Part shown: positions 15,872-26,473 of the stretch, one piece after another
Position numbering within the stretch: the first letter of the stretch is position 1
Layout of the letters: each line of letters starts with the position of its first letter
Assembly (NCBI RefSeq): GCF_021917145.1
Contig: NW_025813745.1
Location: 46,001 to 110,000 of the forward strand
DNA: 64,000 bases
Reading direction: 5' to 3'
Origin: Hypomesus transpacificus
Lineage: Eukaryota; Chordata; Actinopteri; Osmeriformes; Osmeridae
Made by a program: the position numbers and the translations under genes
The notes under the pieces: generated by a model
Told to the model about the DNA's origin: nothing
Databases searched by the model: none
What the model saw: the letters and a program-made list of their open reading frames with translations, nothing else

Positions 15872-18800
15872 TCTCCATCTATTGTTGTTACTCTTCAAGT
15901 ACAGGCTGCTGAATAGGCACTCAGAGACTAAAATGATAAAATGAATGCCCCCCCCCCCCCTCACACACACACTCATCCCTCTCTCCTCTCTCCCAGGTGG
16001 GAAGGATGAGCAAGAGGGCTTGTCAGCTTTGAGGAGGATTTCTAAGGAGAACACAGAGGCCAAAGGTAATTGTTTGTAATTGTGGTAAAACATGCACCAC
16101 ACACACTCAATGGGGATAACTGACTTCTCGGGTTGTTATAGGAGTGTCGGATGCGCTTGCGCTGCCGAAAGATGAAGGGCAGAGTGGCTTTAGTTGGTCC
16201 CTGTGGGTGGTCAGAACATTATTTACCACACGCGCACCCACTCGCGCACGCCCAGTCGGACGGAAGTGCTCCCTCCTGCTGATTGTGTGCTGGCTGTGAA
16301 GTGCTTTCGGCTTCATGTCCACTACAGAGAGTGAATGGTAATCATTTCGCTAATGAGGTTGACACAAAGTTGCTGTCGATCTACTGGGCTCAAGACCAGC
16401 CCGGGGCAGAGGGAGAGGAGAGTTGGAGAAAGGGGAGGATTTGAGAGGGAGAGGAAAGGAAAGGAGAGAGGGGAGAAGGCAGGAGACGAGGAGAGAGAAA
16501 AAGACAAGCAAATCAGAGCTCCAGCTCCCTGGAGAGAGCGTCAGGTTGACTACCGTACGGTTTAGAGGGTGTCATTGAAGTTGATTTCCTGGCTGGAACT
16601 GTTGTGAAATTGATTACTCTTTGGTAATTGGCAGGCATCGAAGCGCAGGGGACAAGGGGGTGTCCGCAAGATGGCATGTGTTTGGAATGAGAATGGAATG
16701 TGTGTGTGTGTGTGTGTATGAGTGTGCGCATCTGAATGACAATGGGATACAGACTCATTAGTATGTCAGGCATGATCTTCAAACATCTCTCTCCAAACAT
16801 CCTTTGGCTTCAGAACAGAACCAGAGAGAGGGAGAGGGAGAGGGGGGGTGAGAAAGAGACAGAGAGCTTTAAAACAAAGGCTGGGAGAATCAAGGTGAAT
16901 GTGTGTGCGTGTGTGTGTGTTTGGAGCAGAACAGTGAATACCAATGCAGTCTGACATCAGATGATCCTGTTAAACATGCTAGGCATCAATAGTCAACTTG
17001 AAAGGGTCAGGCCTGTTTGGAGGGTTACATGCATGAGTGTGTGAGAGAGTGTGTTGTTTGTTTGTTTGTTAGTTAGTTTTCCCAAAGGCATTTTGCTCCA
17101 GAGGATGAAGTGTCTGTAGGCCTTTAACATTAGCGGGAAAAACAAATACGCTAATGAGACTGGAGGCGAGTTTATTCAATGTGGCTTTGAGTATTTTGGT
17201 ACAGACGCAACAGTTGTCTCTCTCTTTCTCTGTCTCTCTGCCACACACACAGATACACACAAACATCACCTCTGCGAAGCTGTACACTAAACTGACATGT
17301 CTGTCTCATGCGTTTAGTTGTGCGGTAGCCTCCACAAAAGTACTTTGCCTGAAACCACAAGCCTGAATTATGAGTGAGAAATGGTATGGATTAGGTGTGT
17401 GAAAGTGTAGTGGTCTTTGTGTGTGTGTGTGTGTGTGTATGTGTGTGTAACTGTTCTGTGAAACCAGGAACAAGGCCGTTGGTGGGGTACCGGTGTCCTT
17501 CACATGTCCTTGCATTTGTTGTTGTCAGTGTGTCTGCCGTTCTTTCTCTCCGACTGGATTTCGCAGTAACAATAAAGCGCTCTCCCACTGAGCCTGCTGC
17601 CCTGTTTTAATGATCTCGTTAGATCGTGATTTGTTATTAACTCCAGCAAGATTGATTAAGACTTGTGCCAGGGTTCTCTGTGAGGCCATATTTATCACAG
17701 ACATGGCCTTGTGTGTGTGTGTGTGTTCATATTCTATGTATGAGTCATCCAATTCATCGGAGTGTGTCAGTGCTGATGATAAACCAGAACTATACACAGT
17801 AAAACTGTAATATTTGATGAAGAGATGCTGTGTGTGTGTGTGGGAGAGAGAGAGATGTCAAACGAAAGAAGACTTCTCATTAGCCTCGTTAGCAAAAAAG
17901 AATCTTCTAGGTAAATGATGCCCTTCTCACACTCGAAAGCTGCCCAGTTCTATTCAAACCACTGTGTTTTATTAGCCTTTACTGGAACAGACGAGAGACA
18001 CGCTATGATTACCCAATCAACTCCTCCGTCAGTTGAAGCTGGGCCTTCTCTATCACATGTCAATGTGTCATTAAAACTGTGGCAATCGAATGCTGTCTGC
18101 CACGCACCCTTTTATGGTGAGAAACCCCTCCATTTATTTCCATGACACACATTTTCTTTTTCTTTGAGCGAATCACAGAATGGGGTTGCTGTGATGTAAT
18201 GGCTACCCCCCCCCATCTCGACACTATCGTTCCACTCACAGATCAATGTGTGTGTCTGTGTGTGTGTGTGTGTGTGAGGGCCCTGGGGAGAGAAACAGAG
18301 GACAAGATGTGACTGGAGAGACAGGAGAGATGGCGGGGTTGGGGGGGTGGGCTGAGGGGGAGGACAACCGAGGGATGACTGGCAGGTCTGGAGATAAGAC
18401 TCCTTATCAGCCGGCTATCTCTCAGACGGCTGTGGTCTGAGCCGGACGCAGGCTCCCTGGCGGCTCTCCGTTACCTGCCCGTCCTGTCCCTGACCTAGCC
18501 TCCTCTCCTCTTCCTGTCTGCAGGGTGGCTGTCCTCCACTTGACCTTCTCCCCACCGTGTCTGTCTCCCCTCATCTCCACACCGTGTCTGTCTCCCCTCA
18601 TCTCCCCACCGTGTCTGTCTCCCCTCATCTCCCCACCGTGTCTGTCTCCCCTCATCTCCCCACCGTGTCTGTCTCCCCTCATCTCCCCACTGTGTCTGTC
18701 TCCCCTCATCTCCCTCCAATCTCCCCTTCTGCCAATGGTCTGTCCCTTCCTCTGACTTCCACTCGTCCCTGTATCACTCCTATGCCCCCCCCCCTCCCCT

Positions 18801-21800
18801 CCCCCTTCTCCTCAACCTTAGGCCCGTCTGTCCTCGTTGGTCCCCCTGGTGGCTGGTCCTGTTCGGATCCGAGCAGGCCAGTGATTCCGAGGGCCTGGCG
18901 CTAAACTCACACTGGGATGGGCCTGACATACAGTACTCACCCCGCGCCAGCCGTGGCCTGACACACTGTCTGGAACGTAATACACCGTTCAACACACACA
19001 CACACGCACACACAGCGGGGTTAACAGGTCAGCATATCCCTCTCTCCTCGGTGATTACCTCCTGTCTGGACCTGCAGATCAAACCAAAGCGGCGGCTCCT
19101 TCCTGTTCCGCCTTATCCTCCATGACCCTGTAGCCAGTGAGGAGAGAGAGCAGAGGGGAAGGTATTATACATGTGTGTCAGAGAGGAGCCGGGCAGCACC
19201 AGCACACAGAGCTCCATGTAGGAGATTAATACACACCCGGGCTGCTTTGATGTTTTCCGGCATCGCCATGGCTAGCAGAAATAATCCTGTTACAATAGCG
19301 CTGATCAGTGAGTGTGTGGGTGGATGTGTGTGTGTGTGTCTTGTCGTTTTTTTTTGGGGAGTGCCGCGTCGTAGTGTGTTTGTCTTCTGACTTTGTTTCT
19401 GTCTCTTCCTGCTCCAGCACCACAGAGCAGAAGCTGGCAGAGGCCAGGCTCCTAATGAAACCTCCTTGATAGAGGGGGCATGGCTCCTGACAGCGTCTCT
19501 CCTCCTAACAGGCCTTGGCCCACTACTCCACGTCTCATGAGATGGTCGAGACCAGTGTTTCTCAACCGAAGTCGAAAACTCATGACCCACTTTTGTCATT
19601 GGTCATGAAGTCACGACCGTGGAAGGGTTGAGAAGCTCTGGTCCGGTACAAGGCGATGTGGTTGTATCTCCGGCCTTCCGTCTCAGCTCGCGTACCGGAT
19701 GTAGTTCAGTCGCAGAAGGATCTCCTGCCGTGCAGAGGATTGTGGGTCAGAATAACTCGAATAATATTCGGGCTCGCATACTGCAAAAGGCAACTGGATG
19801 CAGTTGGACATCCTGGTGTTTTTGGCACGCCGCATTTCACGTACTTTGTATTGGGGCAAACAAAATGGTTTTCTGGCATGCTTAATGGTACTGTAGTATG
19901 GGTATTGTGATACACCTGTAGTTTAACAAACCCTGTGTGTGTGTGTTCCCAGTGGAGTTTGAGGTGCTTGACCTCGCCTCGCTGCAGTCAGTCCGACGAT
20001 TTGTTGAGACCTTCAAGGCGCGGGACCTACCGCTGCACATCCTGGTCAACAATGGTGAGTGAATCAACCAAGCAAGATCAGTGCATTGTTTTGCACTGAT
20101 TCGGTTTATCAAACCCTTTGTTGTGTGTGTGTGTGTGTAGCTGCAGTCATGTTCATACCTGAGGGCTGTACAAAAGAGGGTTTTGAGCAGCACTTTGGGG
20201 TCAACTACCTTGGACACTTCCTGTTGACCTTGCTGCTCCTGGACATCCTGGGGAACTCTGGGAAGTGCGGTTCCAGCGCGCGTGTGGTCAACATCTCCTC
20301 GTCTGCTCACCATGCTGGAGAGATCAAACTCCACGATCTGCAGAGCAGGTAGAAACCAGCACACACACACACAGACTTGGACTTGGGTTCAAGCTCGGAC
20401 TCATGACCACTGACATATGACACATTGGTAGCTGGTGCATTTAAACCAGGCAGGAGGTGTAAGATGAACAATGCTCAGTCCTTTGTTTTTCTCCTCCCCT
20501 TTCCTCTCCTCAGAAAGTGCTATTCTCCCCATGCCGCCTACTGCCAAAGTAAGCTGGCGCTCCTCTTATTCTCGTCCCACCTACAACTGGTGCTGGAGAG
20601 AGGAGGGTTCCCAGTGAGCTCCTGTGCAGTGGACCCTGGCATGGTGGACACAGCCCTGTACCGCCACCTCCCCCTGCCTCTCCGTCTGGCACAGCGAGCC
20701 ACAGCTCGTCTGTTCTTCAGGGTAAAGATCTCCCGCTGTTCCGACTAAGTAATATTAGCACAGCCAGTTTAAGACATGCATAAATCATCAAGCTCACGCA
20801 CAGATAAACTCCTAACACCCCCCCCCCCCCTTTATACACACACACACACACACACTGTGCATACTCTGTGAACACTCTCGATACACAAGGCTTTTCTCTG
20901 AGCATTAGCTCCATGCTGAGAATGAGCAAGAGACTGTTTAGTGCAGAGCGGAGCGGAGCTCGATTATTTCTGAATATTTGTTGCATATCTTTAAGCTTTG
21001 GCCCGGGGGCAATGTTCATTTCTGTAAGATGAGATAGAAGGAGACGTGTGTGTGTGTGTTCGTGTGTGTTTGTGTGTGTGTTTGGGAGCATGTTGAAGTT
21101 TGTGAGTTTAATCATTAGAGGCAGTCGCCTCCAAACCCAGTCTTTCTGGGGCATTTGCCCCGCAACTATCACACAAACACAACATGAATCACATGCTCTG
21201 CCATAGAAAACAAAACAGACATTAACACACGCCATGTGCATAAGCACATTGACTCATTTAAGATTAACAACACACCCCAATTTCAGCCTTATCCCGCTCC
21301 TTCATAAAAAAAAGAAAATAGAAAATGCTTCCTGGTGAAAAGTTGTGGGTGTGAGATTTGTCCTGAATATTCCTTTTGAGTCCTTCTCAAATGCTCTCAG
21401 TGATACAAAAACACAGCCAATAAGCATACACAACCCTTCCATGTGATAGGTTAAAGTATCTTGAAAAGGCACGCATACAACAGGTTTTTCACCCTTCAAA
21501 GGCAAAAAGGGGCTGGATTTCTCACCAAATGATAACACATTTATGAGTATTAACCATTGGGGTCTAACAAGAAAATCCAATAAAATGGCAGTGCTCTACC
21601 ATGACCAGTTCCACCCAGTCTATTCCTAATGTATGTGTGTTGATCTACTGGGATCATTATCAATGAGGGGAGCAGCTGTCGTGACAGGCAGAAAGTGTGT
21701 GTCCTTGTCTGAGGCACACACACACACACACACAAAACATCCCTCTGGCTGCTGGAAGCCCCTGCTGTTCTGCTGCTCAATGCATCCTGCCCCTGTCTAA

Positions 21801-22305
21801 ACACACACACACACCCACACACACACACACACCCACACACACACACACACAGGGATATGGGTCTTTGCCGCAGTCTTCTTTTTTCACCTGTACTCAGTGG
21901 GAGCTGCTGTTGAAGGCAAAAATACACAACACAACAAAGATCTGATCTCCACATTCGGGTCTCTTTCATGCACAGACACACACATACAGATTGTCAGACT
22001 GTTACCACAACTAGGCTAGGACTGGCTCTAGAAAAGCACTGGAATTCAAACATATATACCATATATTTACACGGGATGGCGTGTGTGTTGTGTTTCCTCA
22101 GACCCCTGCGGAGGGTGCGTCCACGGTGCTGTACACCGCTCTCTCCCCCTCCCTGGAAGGACAAGGCGGGGGCTACTGGGCTAATGGACGCAGGGAGATG
22201 ACATCACACCCCGCGACCCACGACCCCCAGCTCCAGCTTTGCTTGTGGGATGCCAGCTGGAAGCTAGTGGGCCTAAACGCTAGCAGGCTAACAACGCTGG
22301 GTTAA
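14477..22305 (+). CDS. dhrsx: dhrsx, dehydrogenase/reductase X-linked (SDR family)
   Basis: Membrane-anchored short-chain dehydrogenase/reductase; recent work places human DHRSX in dolichol synthesis (polyprenol to dolichol conversion). Exons: 14477..14576, 15036..15143, 15997..16065, 19953..20054, 20141..20348, 20514..20721, 22102..22305, totalling 999 nt or 332 residues (human 330). Exon 1 encodes an N-terminal hydrophobic anchor ([19 protein letters not shown]) that joins [19 protein letters not shown]. The cofactor motif TGGARGIG is at residues 46-53, the catalytic serine in NISSSAHH at about 180, and YCQSK (Tyr205, Lys209) completes the active site. The usual NNAG is NNAA at 125-128. Several acceptors carry (GT)n next to the AG. 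Intron 3 (3.9 kb) holds a 27-bp tandem repeat and a small DNA-transposon-like element. The gene is tail-to-tail with asmt, as in human pseudoautosomal region 1. Confidence 0.95.
15790..15869. repeat. (CT)n microsatellite in dhrsx intron 2
   Basis: An uninterrupted run of about 40 CT dinucleotides lies 127 bp upstream of the exon 3 acceptor of dhrsx. It is followed by a run of about 12 C at 15949..15960 and (CA)n. The pyrimidine-rich stretch therefore extends far beyond a normal polypyrimidine tract. Confidence 0.95.
18554..18715. repeat. 27-bp tandem repeat, six copies, dhrsx intron 3
   Basis: Six head-to-tail copies begin at 18554, 18581, 18608, 18635, 18662 and 18689. Each starts with CCGTGTCTGTCTCCCCTCAT or a one- to two-base variant. 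The strand is pyrimidine-rich. It lies in intron 3 of dhrsx, and the ORFs across it are repeat translations only. Confidence 0.92.
19552..19641. mobile_element. short hAT-like inverted-repeat element (MITE)
   Basis: The 90-bp segment starts CCAGTGTTTCTCAACC and ends GGTTGAGAAGCTCTGG. These are 16-bp terminal inverted repeats matching at 14 positions, and the CAGTG..TCTCAACC type is typical of hAT transposon ends. The interior has an internal near-palindrome around TCATGACCC and GGTCATGA. No clear 8-bp target duplication is visible, so the class is an inference. Located in dhrsx intron 3. Confidence 0.55.
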
Positions 22306-23255
22306 CCCCGGGACTCACTTTTGGACAGAAGACTTATCTTGGACTCTCTTGGATAAACCCCTCTCGTCCTCTTCTCATCCCTCCCTCCCTCTATCCTGGC
22401 CTCCACTCTTGCTCCTCTCCTCCGGTCCTTTTCCCATCTCATATCTGGACTTCATCTTTGTGTTGACAATCTTCCTCCAAAACTGGATACAGGACTGACA
22501 GTTGAGGATGGCCCACCCGTAATTCTCGGAGATCTTTGTGAAAAGAAAGGAATGGACCCCTCTCTCGCTGGCATTGTGAACACACACACACACACACACA
22601 CACATGCCTGACCAAGCTGTGAGTGCGCTGGGTTTCTTTGCAAGGGTGTGTGCGCTGATCCAGTCTTTTCCTAAGCGGAAAACCGCCGTCTCTCCAATTG
22701 GAGAACACGACTCCTCCCTGGTGTGATGTCATCCGGACGTGTCCGTGAGTGTGGCTGTGTTCTCCGTGTCTAGGTTTCGTCGATGTTGCCAGAAGCGTTG
22801 CGCTTTTCTTTGGTGTCTCCATGTGATCTTTCTCAGAGCAGGTTTCAAGTTGGTATCTCTCTGTCCTGCGCCGTGCGATCTGGTTAGAAGAAAGGAAAGA
22901 TCGAACTAACAGCACGTGTCCACTTTCGTTGTGTTCTCTCAATCGGCCTCTCTCAGTTGGCCTCTCTAAGTGTACATTGTGTGTGTTTTACTCTTTATCA
23001 GTGTTTGTCCTTATTGTGGGTTCTTTTTATACACAAGATAAATTGTAAATGTATTGATAGCACAACAACACACTCTGACTGGTGAGCTGTGAGCGAGAGT
23101 TGGAGAATATTCCGTATGCGTTTGAGCATCTGAGCTCTGATTGGTTCTCTGCCGCTCATTCATTTTGGCCCTGCTCCCAGTGCATTGTGGGATTGTGATT
23201 TCCCAGCGGTGAGAATCAGAATCCATCTGCAGAATAAAGACAAAAGCAAACACCA
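22306..23255 (+). other. dhrsx: presumed dhrsx 3' UTR
   Basis: Sequence downstream of the dhrsx stop contains no recognisable exon. A plus-strand AATAAA is at 23233..23238, about 930 bp after the stop, and is a reasonable polyadenylation signal. A (CA)n run sits at about 22579..22604. Confidence 0.4.
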
Positions 23256-23813
23256 ACAACGCACACAAGCACACACACACACACAAACAATACCAACAAC
23301 AAATCCAATCATGGGCTTATCTCAACAAGCACACCAAAACAACAAAATACACACACCACCATCCCTTCCACACTGTGATGTACCTAAACACTCTGAAAAT
23401 AACAGCCTTATCTGAAGCAAAGCTTTCGGGTTTGGGATAGGAACACAGCACAGAAACATACTCATGCGGACATTTACTCCCATTTACACAGTTCACTAAC
23501 CCTAACCTTTCACTGTGAAGACTGTTGACTGTGTACTACTGAGAGCATTATGGCCTGTGCTACTGTATCATGTGTTTCCTAGATGGAGGTATTACTGCGC
23601 TAGGTGGTAGATGATGCAGTACCGCCCCGAGATAATGAAGCAATGTTCTAGATGCCACATAACTCCCTCACCTTCTTCCATCCCAGAGGGCAGAGAATCT
23701 GGGACGGCAGACCACAGGAACACTTCATCTGCTGTCTGTGACCGACGATTTAAACCCGTGAAATCACTGTGACGGACAGGCAAGCTCTGACTTCATTATA
23801 TTTTACATTTTTA

Positions 23814-24032
23814 CATTTTACATTTTTAGTCATTTAGCAGACGCTCTTATCCAGAGCGACTTACAGTAAATACAGGGACATTCCCCCCGAGGCAAGTAGG
23901 GTGAAGTGCCTTGCCCAAGGACACAACGTCATTTGGCACGGCGGGGAATCGATCCAGCAACCTTCGGATTACTAGACCGACTCCCTCACCGCTCAGCCAT
24001 CTGACTCCCACATATCAGAGTGGGAGTCAGAT
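23814..24032 (-). mobile_element. tRNA-derived SINE (minus strand) with terminal hairpin
   Basis: On the minus strand the element starts at GGGAGTCAGATGGCTGAGCG (A box) and continues to GGTTGCTGGATCGATTCC (B box). Then comes a body with CCTTGGGCAAGGCACTTCAC and the tail CGCTCTGGATAAGAGCGTCT, ending near TGCTAAATGACTAAA. A second copy in the opposite orientation fills akap17a intron 4 (45095..45290). At its 5' end, 23999..24032 forms a perfect 13-bp stem with an 8-nt loop. Confidence 0.75.
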
Positions 24033-25496
24033 ACATATATATATGTGCCAAACACACACCTACGCTCGCACACGCCTCCCTGAAACTACCTGTTTAAAGC
24101 TCACCCCCTCCGACTGTCGAACTATGTCATAAAAACAAGCTCAATCTCAAGCTCAAATACTAGCGCAAAATACTGACATGTCGAGGCTTTTCTCTAATAT
24201 TCAATTTGTTCACTTTGTTTTCCTTCCGAGCACAAGGTTTATGTCTTCCAAAGATACTGTCTGTGAGAATAGAATCTACCGGTGTTTGTTGGTAAGTTGC
24301 TGGGCTGCTTTAAGCACCAAGCCTTCAGCGTCCATCGAGTGAGATCTGGAAAGACAGGTAGACAGGGTGTGATACCCTGGTCTTATGAATACTCTAGGAT
24401 TGCATTTATATTAAATGTTCCAGTCCCGGTCTATTTGAGTCTGATTGTGTACAGAGTATCTATAAACAGAAAGGAGGTCAGAGAAATGAAACACCCAGGT
24501 CCACATGGATAAAAGGTGTTTGTTCAGCTGTTCCAGTGGTGGATTTGACACCAAAAAACAATGTGATTCGTCTTCCTTTACTCTGACGTAATATAACCGC
24601 CTTTCATTTAGCGTGGAAGTCGCATAGGAACATACCTTAAGAATTGTGCATCAGATGGAAACCTTATGAGGGAAGGATGTCTGAAATGTGTAAAACTGGA
24701 TTTGATTTGTCGAGAACAATGTTGCTTTGCTGTGCCTGAATCTGTCCCAAGATATTTAACTGTGATTTCGATTTCAACTTTACAGTCTGAAGAGTAAAAA
24801 CTGTGATATGTCTCGTCCTTTGTTACATCGTTGTCAATTTGATCGAATTCTCTGGAATGATGGGAGTTGTAGGCCGTTGCAGTATTCTGTGTGTGATTGT
24901 GACGTTCAGGACACCTCCTTTTCTAACACCCAAAGCCTCTCAATAAACATATCATTGTGCCACTCCTGCTTCATTCTTTACACGTGTGTGTGTGTTTTGT
25001 GTGGGCAGACGGTGTGTGTATCTCAGGCTGTCCGATGACGATGTTCAACATCAGAGACGGCCTGGGGCAGTGTCTGAACTTCGGGTCTCAAAGCTTAGAC
25101 TCTACATTAAGGGTCTACCACCGCTTACACTTAAAAAGGGCTTCACCGAATCTCCTTTTCTCTGTATTTCTGTCCTTCCCCCCCCCCCCCCCCATCTCTC
25201 CACCCCCTCCTCCCCTCTCCCTCTCTGCCTCCATCCCTCTCTTTCACACGCGCACAGATCCTCACAGGCACACAGCCAAGCCACGTCCTCGTGAAGAGCT
25301 CTCATTTAGACACACATAATGGTCTGGCGCGGTGAGGGCTCTTGTGTCCCTGAGCATGGTGAGCATCACTGAGAGGTCTCACTGACGTTCCCGCCTTCCG
25401 TGTGTCTGTTTACCCATTCATCACAGAGCCTCTCCTGAGTGGTTCTCACAACACAGTATTGGCACAATCAATTAGCCTCTCCCCTTTCAAATTAAT

Positions 25497-25545
25497 TAAC
25501 GTTTCCCCCTCCATAATCACAAACAATACTTAGTAATTAGAAAAC
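25497..25545. repeat. short dispersed duplicate, copy 1
   Basis: The words TTAACGTTTCCCCCTCCATA and ATCACAAACAATACTTAGT occur here in that order. They recur with one mismatch at about 32034..32085. Neither copy sits in a transposon I can recognise. Confidence 0.7.
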
Positions 25546-26460
25546 CATTAGAGCTGCCTCTCTAAGAGTGACACACAGCGACGCGCCTGTAACAGGCAGA
25601 TCTTCTTGCTAGGACGTTGTGTTCCTTTCCTGAGGTGACTGAGAAGCTAAGGAGATGCAGATAGCTAAACAGCAGTCCTCTCCTCGGTTGAAAATCTCAG
25701 ACCGCAGCTCCAAAGAGCTCCAAACTAAAGGCTATCTCAAATCCTTTTAGATACTTCTGACAGGTGTCATTCGGTTTTGGAACTATTTCATTGGTTCTCT
25801 TGTGGTAGACAGGCTCAAATACGGAGAAATCCAAGTCTGGTTCACGTCTTTTATCTCAGGGGCTAAACCTGGCTTCAGTTTTTTCGTGCTTGGCTCTGGT
25901 CTTTGATTAGCTTGTCGTTAATCTTGCGCGCTGAATGATTAGACAGCAGTCACAGGCTAGGTTGAGTGATACATTGGCCCTGTCATTTTGATAGATGAGC
26001 TTTCCTCACACCCGATTGGTGGGTGTCTGTGCTTGAGCTTGTGCGCAGGATTTTCAGAAAGAAAGGCATCAACAAAGAAAATAGGATGTTTTGTCTTGAC
26101 TCGTGGAAAGGTACTTATGTGCCTCTCTCTTGTCAAGGTCTTATGAAGAAAAATGGCTGTATATAGATATGAGGTAGTGTTGCTGGAAATGTACTGTTTT
26201 GCTGGTCTTCCTCCTTCCCTCTGCCTCCCCACAGACTCACACTCACAAACACCGGATCCACCATCGATGAGTCAGGCACTGTCCCGTTTGAGCTATACCC
26301 TGCCAAACACACACATTAGAAAACAGCTGAAAGTATGTCAGCCTTAAGAAATAAAAAATAAAAGATACAAAAAAATGGGCTACCAACTGTGAAGAAACAG
26401 ATCACAGTGGGAGCTCATATTTCTATTCATTTGTGCGGTAAATGGTTTATTTGTTACTTA

Positions 26461-26473
26461 GGTGTCGGATTTT
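26461..26473. repeat. LINE target-site duplication, 5' copy
   Basis: GGTGTCGGATTTT is present immediately before the LINE and again, identically, right after its (GAC)n tail at 29842..29854. It marks the insertion boundaries. Confidence 0.85.

Larger units (their letters stand above)
23256..26473. other. intergenic interval before the LINE
   Basis: No gene was recognised. It holds a tRNA-derived SINE with a hairpin (23814..24032), a run of about 16 C at 25180..25193, small (CA)n tracts, and a 40-bp segment at 25497..25545 that recurs at 32034..32085. Short ORFs here show no family similarity. Confidence 0.4.
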
